From the NCBI RefSeq assembly GCF_002736145.1, contig NZ_CP024160.1:558001-622000 (forward strand): DNA of 64,000 nucleotides, read 5' to 3'. Source of the DNA: Collinsella aerofaciens (GTDB lineage: Bacteria; Actinomycetota; Coriobacteriia; Coriobacteriales; Coriobacteriaceae). Position numbers and translations under genes: made by a program. This document shows, in pieces, positions 8,180 through 16,331 of the stretch. The notes under the pieces are model-generated. The model did not search any database. It was not told the origin of the DNA and was given only the letters and a program-made list of their open reading frames with translations. Within the stretch, counting starts at the first letter, position 1. Every line of letters begins with the position of its first letter.

Positions 8180-9529
8180 ATGGACGACCTTTTTTCTGCT
8201 TCGACGCGCGAGCGTTCCTTTCAGAATGCGCCGCTTGCGGTGCGCATGCGCCCCAACACGCTTGATGAGTACGTGGGCCAGCAAAAGGCCGTCGGTAAGG
8301 GCTCATGGCTGCGTGCCGCGATTGAGCACGACGTGCTATCGAGCGTGATTCTGTACGGGCCGGCCGGTACGGGCAAGACGACGCTGGCCCACATTATCGC
8401 CAACCATACCAAGAGCGAGTTTGTCGAGGTCAGCGCCGTGACAGGCACCGTGAAGGACTTGCGCCGCGTGATTGACGAGGCCAAGACGCGCCTGAATACC
8501 TACGACCGTCGCACCATTCTATTCATCGACGAGATTCATCGCTTTTCGAAGTCGCAACAGGATGCGTTGCTGCATGCGGTTGAGAACCGTACCGTCATTA
8601 TGATCGGCGCCACGACCGAGAATCCGTACTTTGAGGTCAACTCGGCGTTGCTTTCGCGCGGTCGCGTGGTGGAGCTTGAGCACCTCAAGGACGAGGATAT
8701 CGCCACGCTGATCGAGCGTGCGCTCGAGGCGCCGCAGGGTCTGAACGGCAAGTTCTCGGCTGATGATGATACGGTTAAGACCATCTGCACGCTGGCTGCG
8801 GGCGATGCACGCTCGGCCCTGACGACGCTCGAGCTTGCGAGCGAGATTGCCGTCACGCGTCCCGATACCGAGGGGACGCCGGCTCCGGCGGCAGGGGAGC
8901 GTTATCTTATCACCGTCGATGACGTGAAGATTGCCAACCCGCGTCGCGGTTTTTCGTATGACAAAAACGGTGACATGCACTATGACATTATCAGTGCGTT
9001 CATCAAGTCCATGCGCGGCAGCGACCCCGATGCCACGATCTATTGGCTCGCGCGCATGATCGACGCGGGGGAGGATCCTAAGTTTATCGCCCGCCGCATT
9101 ATGATTCAGGCTTCTGAGGATGTTGGCAATGCCGATCCGCAGGCACTTTTGGTGGCGCAAGCCGCGTTTAAGTCTGCCGAGGTCATTGGCTATCCCGAGT
9201 GCCGCATTAACCTGGCTCAGGCTGCACTCTATGTGTGCTTGGCGCCTAAATCCAACGCGTGCGAGGCTTCGATCGATGCGGCGCTGGCCGATATCCATAG
9301 TAGCGGATTGCGCGAGGTGCCCAGTTATCTTCGCGATCGTCACCGTCCCGGCAGCGATGAGTACGGTGTATACAAGTACCCACACGATTATCCCGAAGGT
9401 TGGGTCGACCAGCGCTATTTGCCTGAAGGCCTGGAGCGTGGTGCCTTTTGGCAGCCTGCCGGCCGCGGTTGGGAAGAATGGCGTGTGGAGCAAAGCGAGC
9501 GCGACCGTAGCGGCAATGCTCCGAAGTAG
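8180..9529 (+). CDS. rarA: replication-associated recombination protein A (AAA+ ATPase)
   Basis: RarA/MgsA clamp-loader-like ATPase acting at stalled replication forks. About 449 aa from ATG 8180. Walker A is GPAGTGKTT, Walker B ILFIDEIHRF, and sensor 1 lies in IGATTENPYFEVN. The C-terminal MgsA domain includes KSMRGSDPDATIYWLARMI and the conserved GYPECRINLAQA. Alternative in-frame starts are TTG 8162, ATG 8165 and ATG 8174; I prefer the ATG giving MDDLF, which has GGGA five bases upstream. The gene sits 60 nt after the HD protein gene. Confidence 0.93.
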   Translation: MDDLFSASTRERSFQNAPLAVRMRPNTLDEYVGQQKAVGKGSWLRAAIEHDVLSSVILYGPAGTGKTTLAHIIANHTKSEFVEVSAVTGTVKDLRRVIDEAKTRLNTYDRRTILFIDEIHRFSKSQQDALLHAVENRTVIMIGATTENPYFEVNSALLSRGRVVELEHLKDEDIATLIERALEAPQGLNGKFSADDDTVKTICTLAAGDARSALTTLELASEIAVTRPDTEGTPAPAAGERYLITVDDVKIANPRRGFSYDKNGDMHYDIISAFIKSMRGSDPDATIYWLARMIDAGEDPKFIARRIMIQASEDVGNADPQALLVAQAAFKSAEVIGYPECRINLAQAALYVCLAPKSNACEASIDAALADIHSSGLREVPSYLRDRHRPGSDEYGVYKYPHDYPEGWVDQRYLPEGLERGAFWQPAGRGWEEWRVEQSERDRSGNAPK

Positions 9530-9624
9530 GTCGTTGGCACTTCGCGCATTCCCTTTTAGAATCTTTCCTCTTCTTTGGGGTACCATAAACAGCGTCTGTA
9601 TTTCGATTCTTCCGGGAGGCTTGT

Positions 9625-10215
9625 ATGAGTCCCATTCAAATCGCCCTGCTGGTGCTTGCCATTGCCGGCGTGTGGGCCATCGTTGAGCTCGCGCTTACCC
9701 TGCGCAAGACCCGCAACGTTGTCGATTCGCTCGATAAGACCGTGAACGACCTCAACAACACCATCGCCGAGGCGCAGCCGGTGGTGGCAAAACTCGACGG
9801 TGCTGTCGACGAGCTTACGCCGGCACTTGCCCAGATGGAGCCGCTGCTTAAGTCGAGCAAGACCGCCGTCGACGCCCTTACCTCCAATCTCGTAGAAGTT
9901 GAGGCCGTGGTTCGCGACATTTCCGAGGTTACGGGCAGCATGGCCGAGGCCAGCAATGCTGTGTCGAGCGTAACTGATTCCGCGGCAGGTGCCGTGCAGA
10001 AACTCATTAACAAGGTGAAGGCTCCCGCGGCCGACGCCGAGCGCAAGCTTTCCTCTGCCGCCGAAGCCGAGCAGCCGACCGAGCGCGTCTTGATTGGCGA
10101 AGCCGGGGACGAGGCCGCCGCGGGCGACGATGATTGCCATAAGCATGTTGGCAAGCCGGCTCAGTATTACACCTATATGCCCGCCGAGACCTCTGAGGAG
10201 TCCTGCGATGAGTAG
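9625..10215 (+). CDS. DUF948-like membrane-anchored coiled-coil protein
   Basis: Hypothetical protein of 196 aa. A single N-terminal membrane segment (IQIALLVLAIAGVWAIVELA) is followed by a long hydrophilic heptad-rich region (roughly residues 25-130) and an acidic, alanine-rich tail. This architecture matches the DUF948 group of general-stress-associated envelope proteins in Firmicutes. GGGAGG precedes ATG 9625. Its 3' end overlaps the next gene by 8 nt, linking it to the sigma-factor genes. No enzymatic motif is visible. Confidence 0.7.
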   Translation: MSPIQIALLVLAIAGVWAIVELALTLRKTRNVVDSLDKTVNDLNNTIAEAQPVVAKLDGAVDELTPALAQMEPLLKSSKTAVDALTSNLVEVEAVVRDISEVTGSMAEASNAVSSVTDSAAGAVQKLINKVKAPAADAERKLSSAAEAEQPTERVLIGEAGDEAAAGDDDCHKHVGKPAQYYTYMPAETSEESCDE

Positions 10216-10585
10216 CGAAGCAACCTGCCCCATCACGCTGACCGTTGCCGGCGACCCGCGTCTCGCTCGCCTTGTGCGCATGACTGCCGCCAACGTTGGT
10301 GCCCTGTGCTCTATGTCTGTCGATCGCATCGAGGACATCCGCATGGCTGCCGAGGAGGCTTTCATCTTTGGTTGTACCGCGGTCGACTGCGATGACATCA
10401 CCATCAAATTCGATGTCGACGAGTCTCACGTTGGCATGACCTTTACCTTTGGCGATCAGGCCTCTGTCGACGAGGATGACCAGGCTGCCGTGTATGCCGA
10501 GCTCATTTTGGCGAGCGTGTGCGATTCCTACGAAAAGACTTCGGCGCCCCTGACGCTTTCCCTCGACCTCAAGGCGGATATCTAA
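10208..10585 (+). CDS. RsbW-like GHKL protein, degenerate, next to sigma factor
   Basis: 125 aa, resembling the N-terminal half of anti-sigma kinases (RsbW/SpoIIAB): helix IRMAAEEAF corresponds to the N-box helix. In active relatives this reads EAVxNAxxH; here the Asn that holds Mg-ATP and the following His are absent (EAFIFGCTA), and no DxGxG box follows. It is also shorter than the usual 140-160 aa. It overlaps the upstream membrane-protein gene and ends one base before the SigB-type sigma factor, the usual anti-sigma position. It may bind the sigma factor without kinase activity, or act as an antagonist-like partner. Function is inferred from position and residual similarity. Confidence 0.6.
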   Translation: MSSEATCPITLTVAGDPRLARLVRMTAANVGALCSMSVDRIEDIRMAAEEAFIFGCTAVDCDDITIKFDVDESHVGMTFTFGDQASVDEDDQAAVYAELILASVCDSYEKTSAPLTLSLDLKADI

Positions 10586-10586
10586 T

Positions 10587-11378
10587 ATGACCGAACGTTC
10601 CCGGAGCGGTAAGACCGCTTGGGACAAGGAGAAAACCCGCGAGCTGTTTCGTCGCTATAAAGAGACCGGTGATCCGGACGCTCGCGAGCAGCTCGTCATG
10701 TCCCATATGAACCTGGTAAGGTTTCTTGCCAACAAATTTAAGAACCGCGGCGAGCCGCTCGACGACCTGATGCAGGTTGGTTATCTGGGCCTGCTCAAGG
10801 CGATTGATCGTTTTGACCCCGAGCGCGGTCTCGAGTTCACCACGTTTGCCACGCCCACCATTCTGGGCGAGATCAAGCGTCATTTCCGCGATAAGGGCTG
10901 GAGCGTGCGCGTTCCGCGCCGTCTGCAGGAGCTCTCGGCCAAGGTCAACCAGGCTACCGATAAGCTCACCAACGAGCTTCAGCGTTCGCCCAAGGTTGAG
11001 GAGATCGCTGAGTATCTAGATGTGACTGTCGATGAGGTCCTCGAGGCTATGGAATCGTCTTCGGCCTATACCTCGGTGCCCATCGAGGCTCCTGGTGCGT
11101 CCGATTCCGACGATGCCCCCTCGATTCTCGACCGTTATGCCGACGACGACAACGAGCTCGACTTTACCGATGACCGCCTGGTGATCGAGGAAGCAATCCG
11201 TGATTTCTCGCCGCGCGAGCGCGAGGTGATCGAGCTGCGCTTTGTGAAGGGCATGACCCAGATCGAGATCGCCAAGAAGCTGGGTATTTCTCAGGTGCAG
11301 GTTTCGCGTCTGCTGCGCCGCACGCTTAAGAAGATTCAGGACAAGATCGACCCCGACGGAGTGATGATTCGTTCATGA
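10587..11378 (+). CDS. RNA polymerase sigma factor, SigB/SigF/SigG type
   Basis: Group 3 sigma-70 factor of 263 aa. Region 2 contains LVMSHMNLVRFLANKF and LMQVGYLGLLKAIDRFDPERG, then the DNA-melting stretch FTTFATPTILGEIKRHFRDKGW. Region 3 begins VRVPRRLQEL. Region 4 carries the helix-turn-helix MTQIEIAKKLGISQVQVSRL. This closely follows the stress/sporulation sigma subfamily. It is cotranscribed with the RsbW-like gene (1-nt gap) and overlaps the following transporter gene by 4 nt. A general-stress or envelope role is likely; the regulon is unknown. Confidence 0.92.
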   Translation: MTERSRSGKTAWDKEKTRELFRRYKETGDPDAREQLVMSHMNLVRFLANKFKNRGEPLDDLMQVGYLGLLKAIDRFDPERGLEFTTFATPTILGEIKRHFRDKGWSVRVPRRLQELSAKVNQATDKLTNELQRSPKVEEIAEYLDVTVDEVLEAMESSSAYTSVPIEAPGASDSDDAPSILDRYADDDNELDFTDDRLVIEEAIRDFSPREREVIELRFVKGMTQIEIAKKLGISQVQVSRLLRRTLKKIQDKIDPDGVMIRS

Positions 11379-12787
11379 GTGAGCACCCCCTACAAACCGA
11401 TCGCGTGCTGCGCGACACCCGCATTCTGACGCTGCGCATTTGGGCTGTTGTCGGCTGCATTGTCATCGCCGCCGTCATCTTTAACCTTATGGGCATCCTG
11501 GCACCGGTTATCGAGTTTCTTGCCGTCGGCTCCATCATTGCTTTTGTGATGTCCCCGATCACCAATTGGCTCGAGCATCATGGCGTCGGCCGTGGCATCG
11601 GTTCGCTTATTGCCCTTATCGTGGTTGTAGCGGTGCTCGTTGGTGTCGTCTGCATCCTGTCGCCTATTTTGCTTGGTCAGATTATGGAAGTCCTTAGCCG
11701 TCTGCCCGAGCAGCTTCGTGTTGCGGGTGGCGATCTCAATGAGATGATCTCGCATGCCAAGACGCTCAATAACACGCCGCTCAAGGAGTATTTGGACGAT
11801 AATCTTTCGTCGCTGGTTACCGTGGCATCGAAGTATGTGTCTCAGATTGCTGCCGAGCTTGGCCGCGGTGTGTTCCCGCTCATCACCAATACGGCCTCGC
11901 AGTTGTTCGTGATCTTCCTTGGTCTGGTGCTTGCGTACTGGATGGCCTGCGACTACCCTCGCATGCACCACGAGATTTGCACCATCATCGGTCAGGAGAA
12001 GGAGACCTCGTACCGCTTTATGGTTGCCATCCTTTCTCGCTCTGTCGGCGGCTACATGCGCGGTATGGTCGTGACGTCCATCTGCGGTGGTTTCCTCGCC
12101 TTTATCGGTTTTATGATCATCGGCCATCCGTATGCGGCGCTCATGGCTATCTTTACCGGCATCATGCATTTGGTTCCGGTCGTCCGCCCTTGGGTGAGCG
12201 CGGCAATCGCCACGATACTCGGTTTCATGTTCAGCCCCATGTTGGCGTTATGGACACTCATCGTGACGATGGTCGCGCAAAACGTTACCGATAACGTGAT
12301 TTCGCCTAAGGTCATGCAGAGCTCGGTGCAGGTGCATCCCATCATGAGCCTCACGGCGCTCGTTATTGGTTCGGCACTCATGGGCCCCATCGGCATGATT
12401 ATTGCCATTCCGCTGTGCGCTGCCCTCAAGGGTATCTTCGTGTACTACTTCGAGAATGAGACCGGCCGACAGCTTGTGGCCTATGACGGCGCCGTGTTTA
12501 AGGGCACGCCGTACCGCGATGCCGATGGCAACCCGGTCGCCGCCTACGACGCGCTCGGCGACGACACCTTCATCTACGAGTCCGAGCTCATCGGCAACGA
12601 GACTGCGCCCGAGGCCAAGGCCATGCCCAAGCCCGAGCTCGATAATCCCTGGATTAAGCTCTCTGGTCTGCAGCCCGATGCCACGGGCTTCTTCAAGAAC
12701 CCTTTTGCCAAGGACGATGACTCCAACACGGACGACGATACCAAAACCGGCATCGACGGCTCCATGGACGACTCGGATTCTAAATAG
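11375..12787 (+). CDS. AI-2E family transporter
   Basis: Polytopic membrane protein of 470 aa of the AI-2E exporter-like superfamily (YtvI/PerM/TqsA). Multiple hydrophobic segments are visible: residues about 15-35, 40-60, 70-95, a segment near 170-190, then a dense block at 220-350. The conserved ending of the domain is QNVTDNVISPKVM followed by a GLIxxxPxxA-like helix. The C-terminal 110 residues are hydrophilic and acidic (DDDSNTDDDTK). Family members export AI-2 or act as Na+/H+ antiporters; the substrate here is unknown. Its ATG overlaps the sigma-factor stop, suggesting membership of the same regulon. Confidence 0.82.
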   Translation: MSEHPLQTDRVLRDTRILTLRIWAVVGCIVIAAVIFNLMGILAPVIEFLAVGSIIAFVMSPITNWLEHHGVGRGIGSLIALIVVVAVLVGVVCILSPILLGQIMEVLSRLPEQLRVAGGDLNEMISHAKTLNNTPLKEYLDDNLSSLVTVASKYVSQIAAELGRGVFPLITNTASQLFVIFLGLVLAYWMACDYPRMHHEICTIIGQEKETSYRFMVAILSRSVGGYMRGMVVTSICGGFLAFIGFMIIGHPYAALMAIFTGIMHLVPVVRPWVSAAIATILGFMFSPMLALWTLIVTMVAQNVTDNVISPKVMQSSVQVHPIMSLTALVIGSALMGPIGMIIAIPLCAALKGIFVYYFENETGRQLVAYDGAVFKGTPYRDADGNPVAAYDALGDDTFIYESELIGNETAPEAKAMPKPELDNPWIKLSGLQPDATGFFKNPFAKDDDSNTDDDTKTGIDGSMDDSDSK

Positions 12788-12793
12788 GTCCTA

Positions 12794-13033
12794 TTAACGT
12801 TTCTTGAAGTTGTAAATGACAAGAAACGCGAGCAAAGCGATTGATAAGGGGCCGGCAACATAGAAAAAGAGAATGTCAATTGCGCGTACAGTGTAATAAG
12901 CCTTATCGCCGGACATTACTGCATACAACACGTAGCCAAATGCTGGTTGGTTTGCGTACCAGCAGGTGAAAGCCAAAAGCGTTAAAAGTGCCGCTAACAG
13001 AAGTGCATTGAGGAAAAATCGTTTGCTTTTCAT
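12794..13033 (-). CDS. small membrane protein, hypothetical
   Basis: 79 aa, minus strand, convergent with the AI-2E gene. It has two hydrophobic segments, about residues 8-27 (NALLLAALLTLLAFTCWYA) and 50-73, with basic ends (MKSKRF, FKKR). A clear AAGGAG lies 7 nt before ATG 13033, which is why I accept it as a real gene. Lower GC than the neighbours suggests a recent or fast-evolving gene. No family recognised. Confidence 0.6.
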   Translation of the reverse strand: MKSKRFFLNALLLAALLTLLAFTCWYANQPAFGYVLYAVMSGDKAYYTVRAIDILFFYVAGPLSIALLAFLVIYNFKKR

Positions 13034-13125
13034 CGATCGCTCCTTCCGGGTGACTCTTATATTTAATTCTACAGCAGCCCTTTTTCAAAGGATCGTACAG
13101 TACTAAATAACGTGCACTTTCGCTG

Positions 13126-13155
13126 GAGGGTCGCTGTTTGGCGGCCCTCTTTTTT
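13126..13155 (+). terminator. orphan intrinsic terminator upstream of alaS
   Basis: GAGGGTCGC (13126-13134) pairs with GCGGCCCTC (13141-13149) and is followed by six Ts. No + strand gene precedes it: the upstream gene is on the other strand. It would end a short transcript starting within 13040-13120, or attenuate read-through. Confidence 0.75.
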
Positions 13156-13181
13156 GCATGGGCGCGGTGGGATGGTAATAT
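13154..13181 (+). promoter_or_regulatory. candidate sigma-A promoter of alaS
   Basis: TTGCAT (13154-13159) and TAATAT (13176-13181) are separated by 16 nt and lie about 46 nt before the alaS ATG, immediately after the orphan terminator. No T-box elements are seen in this leader, unlike ileS. Confidence 0.55.
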
Positions 13182-13227
13182 CGTTACGTTTGAACTGTTT
13201 CGATGTGAAACCGAGGAGATTCCCTCT

Positions 13228-15885
13228 ATGAGTGCTGACTACCCGTCAATGACTACGGCCGAGATCCGCTCCAAGTTCCTCAACTTCTTTGAGGAGCGCG
13301 GTCTTAAGCTCTATCCTTCTTCGTCACTCGTCCCCGACGACCCTTCGCTGCTGCTTGCCAACGCCGGCATGAACCAGTTTAAGGAGTATTACCAGGGCAA
13401 GAAGACCATGAAGGAGATCGGCGCGATCTCCTGCCAGAAGTGCGTCCGCACCAACGACATCGACTGCATCGGCGAGGACGGTCGTCACCTGTCCTTCTTC
13501 GAGATGCTCGGCGACTTCTCCTTTGGTGGCGTCTCCAAGCAGCAGGCCTGCGCTTGGGCCTTTGAGCTCATCACCAAGGAGTTCAAGCTGCCGCTCGATC
13601 GCCTGTACTTTACCGTCTTTACCGAGGACGACGAGACCCACGACGTGTGGCGCTCCCTGGGCGTTGCCGAGGACCATATCTCCCGCTTGGGCGAGGACGA
13701 CAACTTCTGGGCCGCTGGCCCCACCGGTCCCTGCGGTCCGTGCTCCGAGATCTACTTTGACATGGGCGAGGAGGTCGGCTGCGGCAGCCCCGACTGCAAG
13801 CCCGGCTGCGACTGCGACCGCTTCCTGGAGTTCTGGAATCTCGTCTTTACCCAGTACGACCGCCAGGAGGACGGCTCCATGCCGGAGCTGCCGCACCGCA
13901 ACCTCGATACGGGCATGGGTCTGGAGCGCATGGCCGCTATCATGCAGCACAAGACCGCTAATTACGACGGCGATCTGATGCAGCACCTCATCAAGCTTGG
14001 CGAGAAGATCAGCGGCAAGACCTATGACGCCGACGATTACTCCGGCGCCAGCCGCTCGTTGCGCATCATCGCCGACCACTCCCGTGCCGTCGACTTTATG
14101 ATCTCTGACGGCATTCTGCCCGGCAATGAGGGCCGCGAGTACGTCCTTCGTCGCCTGCTCCGCCGCGCCGTTTTCCACGGCCGTTTGCTGGGCATCGAGG
14201 GCGCCTTCCTGACCAAGTTCATCGACGAGGTCAACGCCCAGATGGGCGAGGCCTATCCCGAGCTGCTCAAGAACGTCGCACTCGTCAAGGGTATCGTCGC
14301 TTCCGAGGAGGAGCGCTTCTCCACGACACTCGATAACGGTCGCGTTTACCTGGACGAGGCCCTGGCCGCGCTTGCCGATGGTGCTGTCCTTCCGGGCGAC
14401 GTTGCCTTTAAGCTGCACGACACCTTTGGTTTCCCTATCGACCTGACCGTCGAGATCGCCGGCGCCGCTGGCCACGACGTCGACATGGACGGCTTCACCG
14501 CCTGCATGGAGGACCAGAAGGCCCGCGCTCGCGCCAACGCCAAGGGCGACGCCTGGGGCAGCTTCAACGACGTGTGGGTCGAGCTTTCCGACAAGGTCTC
14601 CGCGACTGAATTCGACGGTTATGACAACGATGTGATCGAGGGCGCCAAGGTTGTCGCCATCGTGCGCAACGGCGAGTCCGTCGAGTCCGCCGCCGCGGGC
14701 GAGGATGTCGAGGTTGTTCTCGACCGCACCCCGTTCTATGCCGAGATGGGTGGACAGCAGGGCGATGCCGGCGAGCTTTCCGCCGAGGGCGTTGCGCTGA
14801 CCGTTTCCGATACCAAGAACCACAACGGCCTGTATGCCCACGTCGCGCAGGTCGCCGAGGGCACGCTGACCGTTGGTGCCACCGTGACCGCCGCGCTCGA
14901 CGCCGAGCGCCGTGGCTTCCTGCGTCGCAACCACACCGCCACGCACCTGCTCGACGCCGCGCTTAAGCAGGTCCTGGGCGAGCATGTCTCCCAGGCTGGC
15001 TCGTTGGTGACGCCCGAGCACCTGCGCTTTGACTTCACGCACTTCGAGGCCCTGTCCTCCGAGCAGCTCAAGGCTGTCGAGGGCCTGGTCAACCAGCAGA
15101 TCTTCGCTTCCAAGCCGGTCGTGACCCGCGTCATGGGCATCGACGAGGCCAAGGCCGCCGGTGCTGTCGCCCTCTTCGGCGAGAAGTATGGCGACGTCGT
15201 CCGCGTTGTCTCCGTGGGCGCCGAGGACCAGCCGTTCTCCCGTGAGCTCTGCGGTGGCACCCATGCCGCTAACACCGCCGAGATCGGCCTGTTCAAGATC
15301 ATCTCCGAGTCCTCTACGGGCTCCAACGTCCGCCGTATTGAGGCCGTGACCTCTAAGGGTGCTCTCGACTACATGGCCGACCGTCTGGCGCTCGTTGACG
15401 CCGCTGCTGCTGCGCTCAAGTGCCGCGTGGATGAGGTTCCCGCCCGCGTGGAGAACCTGCAGGCCGAGCTGCGCGAGACGTCCAACAAGCTCAAGAAGGC
15501 GCTGACCGGTGGCTCCTCCGATGCGATTTCCAGCGCCATCGAGGGCGCCGTCGAGCTCGACGGCTACAAGCTGGTCGTGGCTGAGCTCCAGGGCCTTGAG
15601 GCTGCCGACCTGCGCAACGTATGGGATACCGTGCACCAGAAGGTCGCCGGCCCTGTCGCTTGTGTCGTCGCTAGCGTGACTGAGAAGGGCACTCCGGCCC
15701 TGCTCGCTGCCGGCTCCGATGACGCCGTGAAGGCCGGGTTCCACGCCGGTAACGTGATTAAGCAGATCGCGGGCCTGGTTGACGGTCGCGGTGGCGGCCG
15801 TCCCAACATGGCTCAGGCCGGTGGCAAGAACGCTGCCGGTATCGCCGATGCCCTCGCGGCCGCTAAGACCGCGCTCGGCGCCTAA
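13228..15885 (+). CDS. alaS: alanyl-tRNA synthetase
   Basis: Class II synthetase charging tRNA-Ala, 885 aa, full length. The aminoacylation domain begins EIRSKFLNFFEERG and includes SLLLANAGMNQF. The editing domain has HTATHLLDAAL (HxxxH) and the zinc ligands in ELCGGTHAANTAEIG. The C-terminal DHHA1/C-Ala domain ends in the glycine-rich DGRGGGRPNMAQAGG. ATG 13228 follows GAGGAG at 13213-13218. It heads a tight gene series with ruvX, mltG, yqeG, aroK and the aroB-like gene. Confidence 0.97.
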   Translation: MSADYPSMTTAEIRSKFLNFFEERGLKLYPSSSLVPDDPSLLLANAGMNQFKEYYQGKKTMKEIGAISCQKCVRTNDIDCIGEDGRHLSFFEMLGDFSFGGVSKQQACAWAFELITKEFKLPLDRLYFTVFTEDDETHDVWRSLGVAEDHISRLGEDDNFWAAGPTGPCGPCSEIYFDMGEEVGCGSPDCKPGCDCDRFLEFWNLVFTQYDRQEDGSMPELPHRNLDTGMGLERMAAIMQHKTANYDGDLMQHLIKLGEKISGKTYDADDYSGASRSLRIIADHSRAVDFMISDGILPGNEGREYVLRRLLRRAVFHGRLLGIEGAFLTKFIDEVNAQMGEAYPELLKNVALVKGIVASEEERFSTTLDNGRVYLDEALAALADGAVLPGDVAFKLHDTFGFPIDLTVEIAGAAGHDVDMDGFTACMEDQKARARANAKGDAWGSFNDVWVELSDKVSATEFDGYDNDVIEGAKVVAIVRNGESVESAAAGEDVEVVLDRTPFYAEMGGQQGDAGELSAEGVALTVSDTKNHNGLYAHVAQVAEGTLTVGATVTAALDAERRGFLRRNHTATHLLDAALKQVLGEHVSQAGSLVTPEHLRFDFTHFEALSSEQLKAVEGLVNQQIFASKPVVTRVMGIDEAKAAGAVALFGEKYGDVVRVVSVGAEDQPFSRELCGGTHAANTAEIGLFKIISESSTGSNVRRIEAVTSKGALDYMADRLALVDAAAAALKCRVDEVPARVENLQAELRETSNKLKKALTGGSSDAISSAIEGAVELDGYKLVVAELQGLEAADLRNVWDTVHQKVAGPVACVVASVTEKGTPALLAAGSDDAVKAGFHAGNVIKQIAGLVDGRGGGRPNMAQAGGKNAAGIADALAAAKTALGA

Positions 15886-15902
15886 GAATCTAAGAAGTCA
15901 CT

Positions 15903-16331
15903 GTGGTCGCGCTTGCGCTGGACATAGGGGAGACCAGGATCGGCATCGCCGTCTCGAGCCGTGATGGCAAGATGGCGATGCCCGTCAAGGTGCTCCCGGC
16001 CGCCGAGGTCACCGGTATGGCCAAGACGTTCCGCTACCTGGTTGAGGACTATGAGCCCGACATCCTGGTGAGCGGACGTCCCCTGACCATGGCCGGTGAG
16101 CCCGGCCCTCAGGCCGATCGCGTTGCCGCTGTGGCGCAAAAGATTGCCGACGAGCTCGATCTTCCGCTGGAGTTTGAGGACGAGCGTCTGTCCTCGCAAG
16201 AGGCCAAGCGTATCCTGCGCGAGCAGGGACTCAACGAAAAGCAGATGAGGGGCAAGATCGACATGATTGCCGCCAGCCTGTTTTTGCAGACGTGGCTCGA
16301 TCGTAAAAACGAGGAGGTCCAGCATGCCTAG
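15903..16331 (+). CDS. ruvX: Holliday junction resolvase-like protein RuvX/YqgF
   Basis: RNase-H-fold nuclease of 142 aa, implicated in Holliday-junction resolution and 16S rRNA maturation. The opening LALDIGETRIGIAVS carries the first catalytic Asp. The acidic residues of FEDERLSSQEAKRIL and KIDMIAASLFLQTWL complete the site. GTG 15903 lies 17 nt after the alaS stop. The alaS-yqgF-mltG order is common in Gram-positive genomes. The gene overlaps mltG by 8 nt. Confidence 0.92.
   Translation: MVALALDIGETRIGIAVSSRDGKMAMPVKVLPAAEVTGMAKTFRYLVEDYEPDILVSGRPLTMAGEPGPQADRVAAVAQKIADELDLPLEFEDERLSSQEAKRILREQGLNEKQMRGKIDMIAASLFLQTWLDRKNEEVQHA

Noticed and set aside
13324-15744. 806-codon open frame opposite alaS
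   Set aside because: Antisense shadow of alaS with no recognisable domain or ribosome site.
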